DNA of 41,822 nucleotides from a virus. A program made the translations under genes and the position numbers. Below are positions 34,152 to 41,474 of the stretch, piece by piece. Positions within the stretch are counted from its first letter, which is position 1, and each line of letters opens with the position of its first letter. The notes under the pieces were generated by a model, which was not told the origin of the DNA, did no database searches, and saw only the letters and a list, made by a program, of their open reading frames with translations. The stretch is from positions 1 through 41,822 of the IMG/VR virus record IMGVR_UViG_3300008266_000125, one strand, 5' to 3'.

Positions 34152-34593
34152 GAATTTTTGATAATTGATATTTTTTTGATAAATCCGGATTTCTTTCAAA
34201 TTCCAAGTTGTGATCAAGACAACAAGGCGCAAAAAATCGTTCGTCAATTATTAATGGAATTTTATTTTCTTTTGCCAAATCGTCGGCAAATCCTTTTCGT
34301 CCCATTCGATGTTCAATTGTTGTTGCCAATTTTCCACAATTTTCAACAAAACAAAATTTGTTTTCCGGCTTTGATAAAAATTGAATTCTTAAAACTGAAT
34401 ATTTTGAATTCAAAACCGATTGTTTCTTTGATACTTTTCGAATTTGCTTTGGTTTTTCTTTTGGTTTTTTTTGCAATGTTTCTTCATGTTTTCTTTTGCA
34501 TTGTGACGAACAAAATTTGTCCGTCGTTCTATACATTTTGAATTCATTGTCACATTCGGAAAACTCACAAATTCGATGTGTTTTTGTTTTCAT
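34099..34593 (-). CDS. HNH/NinG-like zinc protein
   Basis: A 164-aa protein with two zinc modules. The first is CEFSECDNEF with FCSSQCKRKHEE (residues 9-38). The second has FCFVENCGKLATTIEHRMG and a CCLDHNLEFERNP motif (about 81-140), the C..C/EH/C..HN layout of HNH-type nucleases and NinG-like recombination proteins. It may cleave or process recombination intermediates. It overlaps the next gene by more than 35 nt. Confidence 0.65.
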   Translation of the reverse strand: MKTKTHRICEFSECDNEFKMYRTTDKFCSSQCKRKHEETLQKKPKEKPKQIRKVSKKQSVLNSKYSVLRIQFLSKPENKFCFVENCGKLATTIEHRMGRKGFADDLAKENKIPLIIDERFFAPCCLDHNLEFERNPDLSKKYQLSKIHGGKKDENEKCILYVRD

Positions 34594-34607
34594 GATTTTT
34601 TAAAATT

Positions 34608-34628
34608 AGCCGGACAATTCGCCCGGCT
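34608..34628 (-). other. Short GC-rich hairpin between early genes
   Basis: A 6-bp AGCCGG/CCGGCT stem (34608-34613, 34623-34628), 9-nt loop, 15 nt before the next start codon. On the minus strand it is preceded by seven A and followed by AATTTT, so it is a weak terminator candidate at best. Confidence 0.5.
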
Positions 34629-34635
34629 TTTTTTA

Positions 34636-35244
34636 TTACAACAATTCGTTTTCTTTTTCTTTTTCTTCAATTTGATCCAACAAATCTTGTTGCGCGCGTT
34701 TATTCTTGAAAATATACAAATAAACTTCCGAACGGATTTGTTCGCAAATATCTTCAACGTCTTGTTCGAAACCAAGTTTTTCCGATGAAAACGTGATGTT
34801 CGGCGTTGCAAGTCCAACCGATGAATCATTGCATTTTACGGATCCGGTGATCTTAATTCCGCGCAACTGATCTTTTCCAACATAAACAATCCCGGAAACC
34901 TTGCATCGATCAACACATTTATTGTAATTGTCAACGGCTTGTTGTAATGCTTCCGGATCTTTTCGCGTGTTTTCCCTTGCAAAATCCCATCCCGACAATA
35001 AATCAAGACGGCGCGCCATGTAAGGTTGTAACAAATTCAATTTTTCATTCATGTCCGGATGTGGTTCGCCTTCACATTCAATCATGTGTTTCACGGCGTT
35101 GGTTCCTTTTTCGTAGTAAGTAACCGCCAAACCTTCATTTGTCAATTTCATTTTTTCCAAATCGAAATTTTTAAAATCCAATTTTCTTGATTGTTGGACT
35201 TCTTTTGGATTCCCGGAATCCTTTGGTTCTTTTGATTTTCCCAT
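34636..35244 (-). CDS. Early conserved-looking protein, 202 aa
   Basis: A 202-aa protein. The Lys/Ser-rich N-terminus is followed by a helical region (MARRLDLLSGWDFAREN), then a beta segment (VGKDQLRGIKITGSVKCND) and an acidic C-terminal helix (EQIRSEVYLYIFKNKRAQ). It seems globular and conserved, but I cannot name a family. Position between winged-helix and HNH genes suggests DNA metabolism. Confidence 0.55.
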   Translation of the reverse strand: MGKSKEPKDSGNPKEVQQSRKLDFKNFDLEKMKLTNEGLAVTYYEKGTNAVKHMIECEGEPHPDMNEKLNLLQPYMARRLDLLSGWDFARENTRKDPEALQQAVDNYNKCVDRCKVSGIVYVGKDQLRGIKITGSVKCNDSSVGLATPNITFSSEKLGFEQDVEDICEQIRSEVYLYIFKNKRAQQDLLDQIEEKEKENELL

Positions 35245-35259
35245 TTTTAAAAGTATTAA

Positions 35260-35640
35260 TTAATTTTTGACTTTGTTTTTCAATGACATTTCCAATTGAT
35301 ATTTCATCGCGTCACGGACAACAATCATTGAATTGATTCGTTGATCAAGTGATTCGATAAATCTTCGACATTCACTTTCACTTGTTGCGCGATGATAACC
35401 ATTCCCCGTTGCGACTAAATTATTGATGACATTATTGATTCGAATGTGATTGATAATTTTTCGAAACCTTGCGGGATCTATTTTGAAGGAATTCAATTTC
35501 ATTTGCTTGATCAATTCCGTCGATGTGATTTGATTTTTTTGACCAACTTTTGTTTCCAAAATTTTCACAATGTAAGGCAACAAAACTTTGTGTTCATAAT
35601 CTGTCAAATCATGCGTTTGATTTTCAAAATTATTGACCAT
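35260..35640 (-). CDS. Winged-helix DNA-binding protein
   Basis: A 126-aa protein from the ATG at 35640, 1 nt after the preceding stop. It has the pattern of phage winged-helix regulators: DYEHKVLLPYIVKILETKVG (about 13-32), TSTELIKQMKLNSFKI, and a wing NNLVATGNGYHRATSESEC (about 75-93), then a C-terminal helix. It probably binds DNA as a regulator or replication accessory. Confidence 0.6.
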   Translation of the reverse strand: MVNNFENQTHDLTDYEHKVLLPYIVKILETKVGQKNQITSTELIKQMKLNSFKIDPARFRKIINHIRINNVINNLVATGNGYHRATSESECRRFIESLDQRINSMIVVRDAMKYQLEMSLKNKVKN

Positions 35641-35641
35641 T

Positions 35642-35800
35642 TTATTTTGATTTAATTTTCCAAACTCCGATTGTATATTCGTGAACAAACAATTCATCAA
35701 GTCTTTTTGATGAATGTGACAAATGTGTTTCTTTAATTAAGTTGAATTGATCAACGTAAATGAAACCCGCGTTTTTTTTAATGTGATGAATTATTTTCAT
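35642..35800 (-). CDS. 52-aa early microprotein
   Basis: A 52-aa basic open frame (MKIIHHIKKNAGFIYVDQF) with a His-rich centre (ETHLSHSSKRLDELF), ending EYTIGVWKIKSK. It fills the gap between two genes, with 11 nt upstream and 1 nt downstream, which is the main evidence it is real. No family recognised. Confidence 0.55.
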   Translation of the reverse strand: MKIIHHIKKNAGFIYVDQFNLIKETHLSHSSKRLDELFVHEYTIGVWKIKSK

Positions 35801-35811
35801 TGTAAAATATT

Positions 35812-36234
35812 TTAATAATCATCATGCCCGCCCGGCATTGAATCCCAATTCGGTTCATCCGTATCACCATAATCGCAAAAAGTACAATTGATATTTGTCC
35901 AACTATGTGAACCGCTTCCGTCATGTTCAACATCCAATTCACATCCACATTCCGGACACGGATTTTCACCGGTTCCAAAAAATATCACCGACGGCAATAT
36001 TTGAACCAATTCCGAATGATCTTTCAATGTTGGAAACGCTTGTTGAACAAATTCCAATGGATCAATTTTTTCATCGTCCAAGATCGTTTGAATTGAATGT
36101 CCGAAACAATCATCAAAAGGAATTTCAAATCTTTCGAATAATTGTTCCATGATGTGTTGTTCGATGTCTTTTCGTTGCGTTAATTTCTTGAATAAATCAA
36201 ACGCGTCGTTGTCTTTAAAGCTAAAATTTTTCAT
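35812..36234 (-). CDS. Zinc-ribbon protein, first gene behind the second early promoter
   Basis: A 140-aa protein from the ATG at 36234; a GTG nine codons upstream is possible but closer to the promoter. Helical N-terminus (DLFKKLTQRKDIEQHIMEQL) and a C-terminal zinc ribbon (PCPECGCELDVEHDG, then INCTFCDYGDTDEPNW). Similar ribbons occur in phage proteins that modify host transcription or bind nucleic acid. Its position directly behind a strong promoter suggests abundant early expression. Confidence 0.6.
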   Translation of the reverse strand: MKNFSFKDNDAFDLFKKLTQRKDIEQHIMEQLFERFEIPFDDCFGHSIQTILDDEKIDPLEFVQQAFPTLKDHSELVQILPSVIFFGTGENPCPECGCELDVEHDGSGSHSWTNINCTFCDYGDTDEPNWDSMPGGHDDY

Positions 36235-36265
36235 TTTTATTGTTTGTTTTAAATTTTCCACGCTT

Positions 36266-36297
36266 CAAAAATACAATTTTTATTTTATTTTCAAAAC
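36266..36297 (-). promoter_or_regulatory. Second early promoter, near-copy of the first
   Basis: Minus-strand TTG (36292-36294, within TTGTTTTG), 18-bp spacer, TATTTTTG (36266-36273). It shares a stretch of about 47 bp with the promoter at 41671-41702, with only about five differences. Expected transcription start is about 25 nt before the ATG at 36234. Confidence 0.8.
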
Positions 36298-36302
36298 AAT
36301 TT

Positions 36303-36461
36303 TTATTTTTTTTCATTTTCGTCAATCAAAAAACAACAATCATTTTCACTTTCACCAAAACCAATACATTCGTCACAATCCGTCAAACTATAAAAAATAT
36401 ATTTATCATTTTTAGTTCTTGAATTTTCATTCAATTCAATTTTATAATTTTTGTAAACCAT
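36303..36461 (-). CDS. 52-aa Cys-containing early protein
   Basis: A 52-aa protein from the ATG at 36461; the frame extends upstream into the RuvC-like gene without support. It starts MVYKNYKIELNENSRTK and has a C-terminal DCDECIGFGESENDCC motif with four cysteines that may bind zinc. It is the last gene of the first early unit, immediately before the second early promoter. Confidence 0.5.
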   Translation of the reverse strand: MVYKNYKIELNENSRTKNDKYIFYSLTDCDECIGFGESENDCCFLIDENEKK

Positions 36462-36462
36462 T

Positions 36463-36993
36463 TTAAAATAAATTATTTGATTTGTTTTTCTGAATTCGTT
36501 GTTCAATCCATTGGAAATCATTTTCAATTTTGTATTTGGCAAAAATCAAAATACAAAGTGAATCGGATGTTTTCAAATTCACTTTTAATTCCGGAAATCT
36601 TTTTTGTGCCAAATCTTTGAATCTGTTTTTCCGTTCCGTCTTTGTTATTTTTTCGCCTTTTATCCTTAAACCCAATGATGATTGCCATGTGATCGGATAA
36701 ACTTCAACGATGTCGATTCCAAACAATTTCAATGTCGTTGTTGTTTGTTCGTAATTCGCCAACATTTTATTGATCCCGAATTTTTTTCCCGGTGATTCAT
36801 CGTCGTTGATAAACGCTTGAACCTTTTCGATGAAACAAATTGGGTTTTCGTATGTTTCCAAAATGTATTTGATAAATTTTCCGAATTCGTCAACCGAATT
36901 TGGCATTTGGACGGCTTGCGTTTTCCCATTTGAGAAAACCGCAATTCCGCCACTTTTTCCCGGATCAATTGCGATGATTGTGTTTTTGTTCAT
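36463..36993 (-). CDS. RuvC-like Holliday junction resolvase
   Basis: A 176-aa RNase H-fold nuclease; the ATG at 36993 is chosen since the upstream frame runs into the previous gene. The catalytic acidic residues are in place: Asp10 (IIAIDPGKSGG), Glu56 (CFIEKVQ) and Asp144 (LKTSDSLCI). The GLRIKGEKITKTERK loop also fits phage RuvC-like proteins. It should cut branched recombination and replication intermediates before packaging. It lies in the recombination and replication block. Confidence 0.85.
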   Translation of the reverse strand: MNKNTIIAIDPGKSGGIAVFSNGKTQAVQMPNSVDEFGKFIKYILETYENPICFIEKVQAFINDDESPGKKFGINKMLANYEQTTTTLKLFGIDIVEVYPITWQSSLGLRIKGEKITKTERKNRFKDLAQKRFPELKVNLKTSDSLCILIFAKYKIENDFQWIEQRIQKNKSNNLF

Positions 36994-36995
36994 TA

Positions 36996-37232
36996 CTATA
37001 ATTTTATAGATTTTATTTCTTTTATTTCTTTCAAACATTCCGGACACGTTATTCCGCCACGTTCAACAAATTTTGTTTTAAATTCACAACCACTTTCGCC
37101 AACACCAAAGAATTCACCTTGACAAAGTGTTTGTGATCCGCCTTTGTTTGCGACATAATGCCAAAATTGAAATTCTTTTTCTCTTTTTTCACCACAATCA
37201 TCCGATAAAATTTTCACAACTGAATGTCCCAT
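36996..37232 (-). CDS. Small zinc-binding protein, 78 aa
   Basis: A 78-aa protein with about five cysteines (SDDCGEK, TLCQG, SGCEF, CPEC) and a His, consistent with a zinc-binding fold. The segment FFGVGESGCEFKTKFVERGG precedes ITCPECLKEIKE. Its start overlaps the helicase-loader stop (TAATG), implying coupled translation. A similar GFGES/Cys motif recurs in the 52-aa gene at 36303. Confidence 0.6.
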   Translation of the reverse strand: MGHSVVKILSDDCGEKREKEFQFWHYVANKGGSQTLCQGEFFGVGESGCEFKTKFVERGGITCPECLKEIKEIKSIKL

Positions 37233-38281
37233 TATTTAAAAATATATTTGTTTTGTCTTAATTCCATAAACTTCAAACGCGCAATTGAATTTTCGGCAAT
37301 GTTCACCGCGTCATTTCTTTTGATCCTTGAAATCGCTTCATTGATTGCGTTTGTTCGAATCAAACCGATTGGAACGTGTTTCAATTCCATGTTTTTAGTT
37401 TCGCGAATATCACGTTGCAAATAAAGTTTGCACGCGTCAATTTTTTCATCGGTGATGTTGTCAAATTCTTTTGGATCCAACAAACCTTTTTCGATCAAAT
37501 ATTTTTTCACAAACGTCCAAAATGAAATGTCGGTTTTTTCAAAATATTCATCCGGTTCGTTCATTAATTCATTGAAGTATTTTTCGCGATCTAATGTTTG
37601 AACAACTTCAACACGTTTGAATTTTTCCCAATTGTTTTCAATTTCTTGATTTGTCAATTTTCGTGTTTCCTTGTTTTGACGGAATGAACCTTTTCCAAGA
37701 AATTCAAAGTCGAACCAATAACACATTTGAACCAAACGATCCGCAACACGCCCGTCGTAATTTTCCGCGATTTCTTCAATTGTCAAATTCGTTGTTCCAA
37801 ATGTTTTCCAACCTTTGTCAATCCAAAATTCATATCGTTTCAATAAAACAAAACGAATCACGTTCAATTCATTTGAATAGTGTTTGAACGACTTTTTTTC
37901 ACCTTCGTCACCAATATCATCAATGAACAAGTTTTGAACGGAAATGAAGTCCAAAACCTTTTGTTGTGCATCTTCATTACTTCCGGCGGATGTGTAAATT
38001 TGGCAAAGATCCTTTGCGGTTGTTTTTACAAATTTATTTTTCCCAATGATTCGGCGATTTCGATGATTCACAACATCAAAGAAAAACGATTTTCCTTGAC
38101 CATACTTTGTCGAAAACGCGATGATTCCTTTTGTTGAATCCATCGTTTTCGTAATATCAAAAATAATGTCCATCGAATCGGAAAAAGTCTTTTTTATTTT
38201 TTCACTTACAATCAATTTTTTCACGAAAAAGTTTTCCGCTTCAAATTTGAAATTTTCAAATATTTCGTCCATGTTCATCAT
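37232..38281 (-). CDS. DnaC-like helicase loader ATPase
   Basis: A 349-aa AAA+ protein, longer than typical DnaC-type loaders. Walker A is STKYGQGKSFF (Gly61 to Ser65), Walker B is NLFIDDIGDE (Asp121-Asp122), a sensor-I-like TTNLT lies at about 163-167, and arginine-finger-type NYDGRVADRL (about 174-183) follows. It would load the host replicative helicase onto the phage origin. Its start overlaps the initiator stop by ATGA. No phage helicase is seen, so it likely recruits host DnaB. Confidence 0.85.
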   Translation of the reverse strand: MMNMDEIFENFKFEAENFFVKKLIVSEKIKKTFSDSMDIIFDITKTMDSTKGIIAFSTKYGQGKSFFFDVVNHRNRRIIGKNKFVKTTAKDLCQIYTSAGSNEDAQQKVLDFISVQNLFIDDIGDEGEKKSFKHYSNELNVIRFVLLKRYEFWIDKGWKTFGTTNLTIEEIAENYDGRVADRLVQMCYWFDFEFLGKGSFRQNKETRKLTNQEIENNWEKFKRVEVVQTLDREKYFNELMNEPDEYFEKTDISFWTFVKKYLIEKGLLDPKEFDNITDEKIDACKLYLQRDIRETKNMELKHVPIGLIRTNAINEAISRIKRNDAVNIAENSIARLKFMELRQNKYIFK

Positions 38282-39021
38282 AATAAATCATTTGTTGTTG
38301 TTGTTACTTTTTCAAAATTTCCGGATCCGTCGATTTTCTTTGTTGGCTTTTCATTTGCTTCAATCAAATATGAATTGAATTTGTCACCAAATAATGTTTC
38401 CGGGCGAATGTACTTTTTCATTTTTGGATCATTTGTCCATTCCCCAACCTTGAAATCAATCACGCTTTTAAAATCTTCAAATTTGAATTTTTCTTTTAAT
38501 CGATTTGTAATGTCTTTTAAATTTGCTTTTGTTGGCTTGAATGGAATGTTTGATTTTTTTGTTTGGTTCAAATATTCCAAAACCGATTCCGGGATTGGAA
38601 CAATCACGACATCCGTGTTTGTAAATAAATTAGTATTTGTATTATTATTTATATTATTAAGCGGACTAATTTCACCGACGCCGTCTTTTTCCGACACGGA
38701 CTTTTTCGGAATCGGAAATTTCACCGCGTCGGAAATTTTCGGAAACGGATTCAAAACGATTTCCATTTGACCGAATTTCCCTTTTTCGGCTTTCGCTTGT
38801 TCCGTTGTTATCCATCCAAAATTCGTCAATTCTTTCATGTATTTGATCCGCGTATCTTTTGAAAATCCCATGTCTTTTTCAATCACCGATGTTCGAAATG
38901 TCCAATCGTCCGGTTTACTACATAAGTAAACAAAAAGGAATCGCGCATCGCGGGAAATTTTATTGTCATTTATCAAGTCATTTGGAATTTGTGTGAAATT
39001 CCTTTTGATCAAATTTTTCAT
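38278..39021 (-). CDS. Phage replication initiator (HTH plus Phg_2220_C domain)
   Basis: A 247-aa protein. The N-terminal half has a winged helix-turn-helix (about 22-75; SRDARFLFVYLCSKPDDW, then DMGFSKDTRIKYMKELT). An Asn-rich linker (about 122-138) follows. The C-terminus has the signature of the conserved phage replication C-terminal domain Phg_2220_C (VIDFKVGEWTNDPKMKKYIR, then PETLFGDKFNSYL). It probably binds the origin and recruits the loader encoded next, which it overlaps by ATGA. The linker-coding DNA contains the candidate origin. Confidence 0.85.
   Translation of the reverse strand: MKNLIKRNFTQIPNDLINDNKISRDARFLFVYLCSKPDDWTFRTSVIEKDMGFSKDTRIKYMKELTNFGWITTEQAKAEKGKFGQMEIVLNPFPKISDAVKFPIPKKSVSEKDGVGEISPLNNINNNTNTNLFTNTDVVIVPIPESVLEYLNQTKKSNIPFKPTKANLKDITNRLKEKFKFEDFKSVIDFKVGEWTNDPKMKKYIRPETLFGDKFNSYLIEANEKPTKKIDGSGNFEKVTTTTNDLL
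38621..38744. other. Candidate replication origin inside the initiator gene
   Basis: An AT-rich tract (38621-38660, only three G/C in 40 bp) lies next to a cluster of TCGGAA hexamers (plus strand at 38706, 38712, 38729 and 38739, plus an inverted copy at 38689). Two longer repeats (TCGGAAATTT at 38712 and 38729; TTTTCGGAA at 38703 and 38736) overlap these. Iterons plus an AT-rich unwinding region in the initiator gene mimic the lambda O/ori arrangement. TTCCG-type words are common in this genome, so it remains a candidate. Confidence 0.45.
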
Positions 39022-39266
39022 TTCAAACGTTTTAAAGAATTTGTGATTTCGTTTGTTGTTCGCATTGACAACGATCGTTGATCCGCTTTTTTGGCTTTGA
39101 ATTTTTCAATTAACAAAACAAGAATTTGCGATTGTTCATCATGCGTGAATTTATTGAAACAATCTTCCGTGATAGATTTCAAAAGTGAATTCGACTTCAA
39201 TTCCAATTCCTTTTGTCGGGAACTTTCATCATGTTCGCCGAACAACCATTTCCAAAAATTAGCCAA
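39018..39266 (-). CDS. Small protein with TTG start, 82 aa
   Basis: An 82-aa protein. There is no in-frame ATG before codon 67; the best start is TTG at 39266, which follows an in-frame stop by two codons and overlaps the exonuclease stop. It begins MANFWKWLFGEHDESS, followed by charged helices, and ends SLKRLK. The stop overlaps the initiator start by ATGA. Function unknown, perhaps a replication or recombination accessory. Confidence 0.55.
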   Translation of the reverse strand: MANFWKWLFGEHDESSRQKELELKSNSLLKSITEDCFNKFTHDEQSQILVLLIEKFKAKKADQRSLSMRTTNEITNSLKRLK

Positions 39267-40113
39267 TTTGATTCAATTTAATTGTTTGATAATATTCCAA
39301 ACCATGTTTCACACGTTGTTTCATTTCTGAAATGAATTTGTCATCACGTTCGAATTTTAAAGTCTTGACACGTTCTTGTTCCGTATATTTCCCACTTGTT
39401 GAATAAATTAAATTGCGTTCTAATTGTTGAAATAATGGTTCCAATTTTGTTTCCAATTCTTGCGCTTCTTCAATTGTCATTGATGAATCGTAATATTTAC
39501 GCCAAAGTTTTTCACGTTCTTGGTTGAAAATATGATCGGGACAATCTAATAAAACGAAACGCAACCAAAATTCGTCGGCGTCATATAATTCACAATACGA
39601 TTGACCTTGTGCATAATACAACGGATCATTTGACGCGTTCATGAATGTTTCGGCATCCCAAGAACATTTCGTGTCTTGGATGATTCGTGTTGTTTTCGCT
39701 TTGAAATTTACATCACATTCGCCGGTGATATTGTCTTTGTATTTTCTTTCGGTATTTTTTTGATAAAAATTCCCATCAATTTTTGAAATCATCGCGATCG
39801 CTTCCGATTCATTATACAATCCTTTTTCCAAGAATGGTGATTTCACATCCTTTTTAAAACCTTTTTCGTAAAATAACCACGTTTTTTTCACAAATGTTTT
39901 TGCCGTGTCTGAAAGTTGGAACGGCGCTTTTTCCCTTTTCGAATAATCGTCAAATTTTATTTTTTGCGCGTCTGTTAATTTTCCGCCGTTTCGCAATTTT
40001 TCTTTGAAATCTGACAATTCTTTTTTCATGTTGTCGGTCAATGTGGTTCCGCGTCCGTCTGTCATCAACGCGCCAATTCCCGATGCGCGAAAATAAATGT
40101 TTTGATTTTCCAT
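39259..40113 (-). CDS. RecE/YqaJ-like PD-(D/E)XK exonuclease
   Basis: A 284-aa nuclease; the ATG at 40113 is chosen over a TTG three codons upstream. N-terminal RASGIGALMTDG motif as in YqaJ-like recombinases, a conserved KGLYNESEA glutamate (about 97-105), and the catalytic core GECDV with Asp134 then QDTK with Asp147 and Lys149. It resects dsDNA ends so that RecT, encoded just upstream, can anneal the ssDNA. The pair forms a Red-type recombination system for concatemer formation and repair. Confidence 0.85.
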   Translation of the reverse strand: MENQNIYFRASGIGALMTDGRGTTLTDNMKKELSDFKEKLRNGGKLTDAQKIKFDDYSKREKAPFQLSDTAKTFVKKTWLFYEKGFKKDVKSPFLEKGLYNESEAIAMISKIDGNFYQKNTERKYKDNITGECDVNFKAKTTRIIQDTKCSWDAETFMNASNDPLYYAQGQSYCELYDADEFWLRFVLLDCPDHIFNQEREKLWRKYYDSSMTIEEAQELETKLEPLFQQLERNLIYSTSGKYTEQERVKTLKFERDDKFISEMKQRVKHGLEYYQTIKLNQIG

Positions 40114-40122
40114 GTCTTTCAA

Positions 40123-41055
40123 TTATTTGTTTGTTAATTTTTTCTTTTTTTCATCGTACATCAAACGGATTTCATCATCCGGGATGTGTTCGAAACATTG
40201 TTCCAAAACTTCGATTTTCTTTGCGTTTTTAATGTGATCAATTATCGATTGTCTTTGGACGTTTCGGTTGTTTTCTTCAATGTCAACTTTTTGTTTTGTG
40301 TTTGGGTTGTCGGCATAATTCAAACTTTGTCCGTTTATGTCGTTGATAATTGCTTGATCAAATGAAATTGCGCGTTGCATTTCAACCGACTTTGGCGCGT
40401 ATTTATCCAACAATAATTTCAATGCGGTTTTTTTTCCCATTCCTTCAAAATCCTTTTGCCATCCGTTGTCCTTTTCGCGGAAATTCTTTGACCATTTTTT
40501 TCCGTGATCTTGCATTTCTTTTATTGTCATGAACCAAGATTTTCGAAAACCATTCGTCAACTGAAAGAACGCAACAAAACCGATCAAAGGTTGTTTTTTT
40601 CTTTCGTCTTGATCTTGGATCCAATCGAATTCAATTTCACCCGTCATTCGATCAATCTTTTTGAATTCACCTTCACGGACATCGATTGAATTGATGATGT
40701 AAAATTGATTTGTTCGATGTCCAAGTTCGATCAAACCTTTATAGCCGATTTGAAATTGTGCCAATGTTCGCCAAATAAATCCGTCTTTTAATTTATAAAC
40801 ATCGATAAACGCCTGACCAAATGAAGGATCAACCAATAAATTCAATGAAGCAATCGCGGAAAAAGCGTTCAACAATGAATTTGATTCGGCTTTCAACATT
40901 TCCGGATTCTTTTGAACCACTTGCAAAGCGGATTGCAAAAATGCAATTCCATTTTTTTCACCCAACATTTCTTTGAATTTTTCTTTCACTTCCGGTTGTT
41001 CGATTAAATCTTTGAAGGAAATAAAATCATCTTTTATTGATTGTTTTTTCGCCAT
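40123..41055 (-). CDS. recT: RecT-family ssDNA annealing protein
   Basis: A 310-aa protein with RecT core features: an SALQVVQKNPEM helix, NAFSAIASLNLLVDPSFGQA (about 63-82), and FIWRTLAQFQIGYKGLIELG (about 93-112), then a FVAFFQLTNGFRKSWFMTI strand pair. The C-terminus is basic. It binds ssDNA and anneals it to complementary strands, partnering with the downstream exonuclease. Starts 2 nt after the preceding stop. Confidence 0.92.
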   Translation of the reverse strand: MAKKQSIKDDFISFKDLIEQPEVKEKFKEMLGEKNGIAFLQSALQVVQKNPEMLKAESNSLLNAFSAIASLNLLVDPSFGQAFIDVYKLKDGFIWRTLAQFQIGYKGLIELGHRTNQFYIINSIDVREGEFKKIDRMTGEIEFDWIQDQDERKKQPLIGFVAFFQLTNGFRKSWFMTIKEMQDHGKKWSKNFREKDNGWQKDFEGMGKKTALKLLLDKYAPKSVEMQRAISFDQAIINDINGQSLNYADNPNTKQKVDIEENNRNVQRQSIIDHIKNAKKIEVLEQCFEHIPDDEIRLMYDEKKKKLTNK

Positions 41056-41057
41056 TT

Positions 41058-41231
41058 TTATTCGTTTTTATTAACCATGTCAACCCAATTTCGTGAACCA
41101 ACTTCGATCATCAATTCGGAAAATGAATTTTTTGTGATCGTATCTTTCAAAATCTTTTTTGAATGTCTTATTTCAAAAAGATTCGCAACCCATTGACCAT
41201 TGCGTTTCGACGTTGTGAATTCGTACACCAT
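41058..41231 (-). CDS. 57-aa early microprotein
   Basis: A 57-aa open frame beginning MVYEFTTSKRNGQWV, with an aliphatic centre (ANLFEIRHSKKIL) and an FSELMIEVGSRNWVDM end. Its ATG overlaps the regulator stop (TAATG) and its stop is 2 nt before recT. Coupling supports its reality. No family. Confidence 0.6.
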   Translation of the reverse strand: MVYEFTTSKRNGQWVANLFEIRHSKKILKDTITKNSFSELMIEVGSRNWVDMVNKNE

Positions 41232-41470
41232 TATTCGTCAATTTTTTTCACAAATTCGTCAAGACTACAACCACCGATTTCCGCCAACTTGAACAATCTT
41301 TCGATCATTCCCGTGTTTCGTCCTTTTTTCCATTCAACAAACGATTGTGTCGTTGTTTCAATTTTTTCCGACAATCTTTTTCGCGTCATTGGTAAAAGTT
41401 CCGGATTCTTTTCGTTGTATTTTTCAATTACAACATCAACATCAATGATAAATTTTTCTGTTTTTGGCAT
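41231..41470 (-). CDS. Cro/CI-type HTH regulator
   Basis: A 79-aa protein with a lambda-repressor-like HTH: PMTRKRLSEKIETTTQSF (about 27-44), then WKKGRNTGMIERLFKLAEIG and a CSLDEFVKKI end. Only the HTH domain is present; there is no peptidase or sensor domain. It sits near the start of the early operon and could bind the early promoters at 41.7 and 36.3 kb, which share sequence. No integrase or divergent partner repressor is seen, so it may be a Cro-like early switch. Confidence 0.75.
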   Translation of the reverse strand: MPKTEKFIIDVDVVIEKYNEKNPELLPMTRKRLSEKIETTTQSFVEWKKGRNTGMIERLFKLAEIGGCSLDEFVKKIDE

Positions 41471-41474
41471 TTTT

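Noticed and set aside
34008-34541. 177-codon plus-strand open frame rich in Phe and Leu
   Set aside because: It is antisense to the HNH/NinG-like gene, whose zinc motifs are clear; the hydrophobic composition is what the complement of Lys/Glu-rich coding sequence gives.
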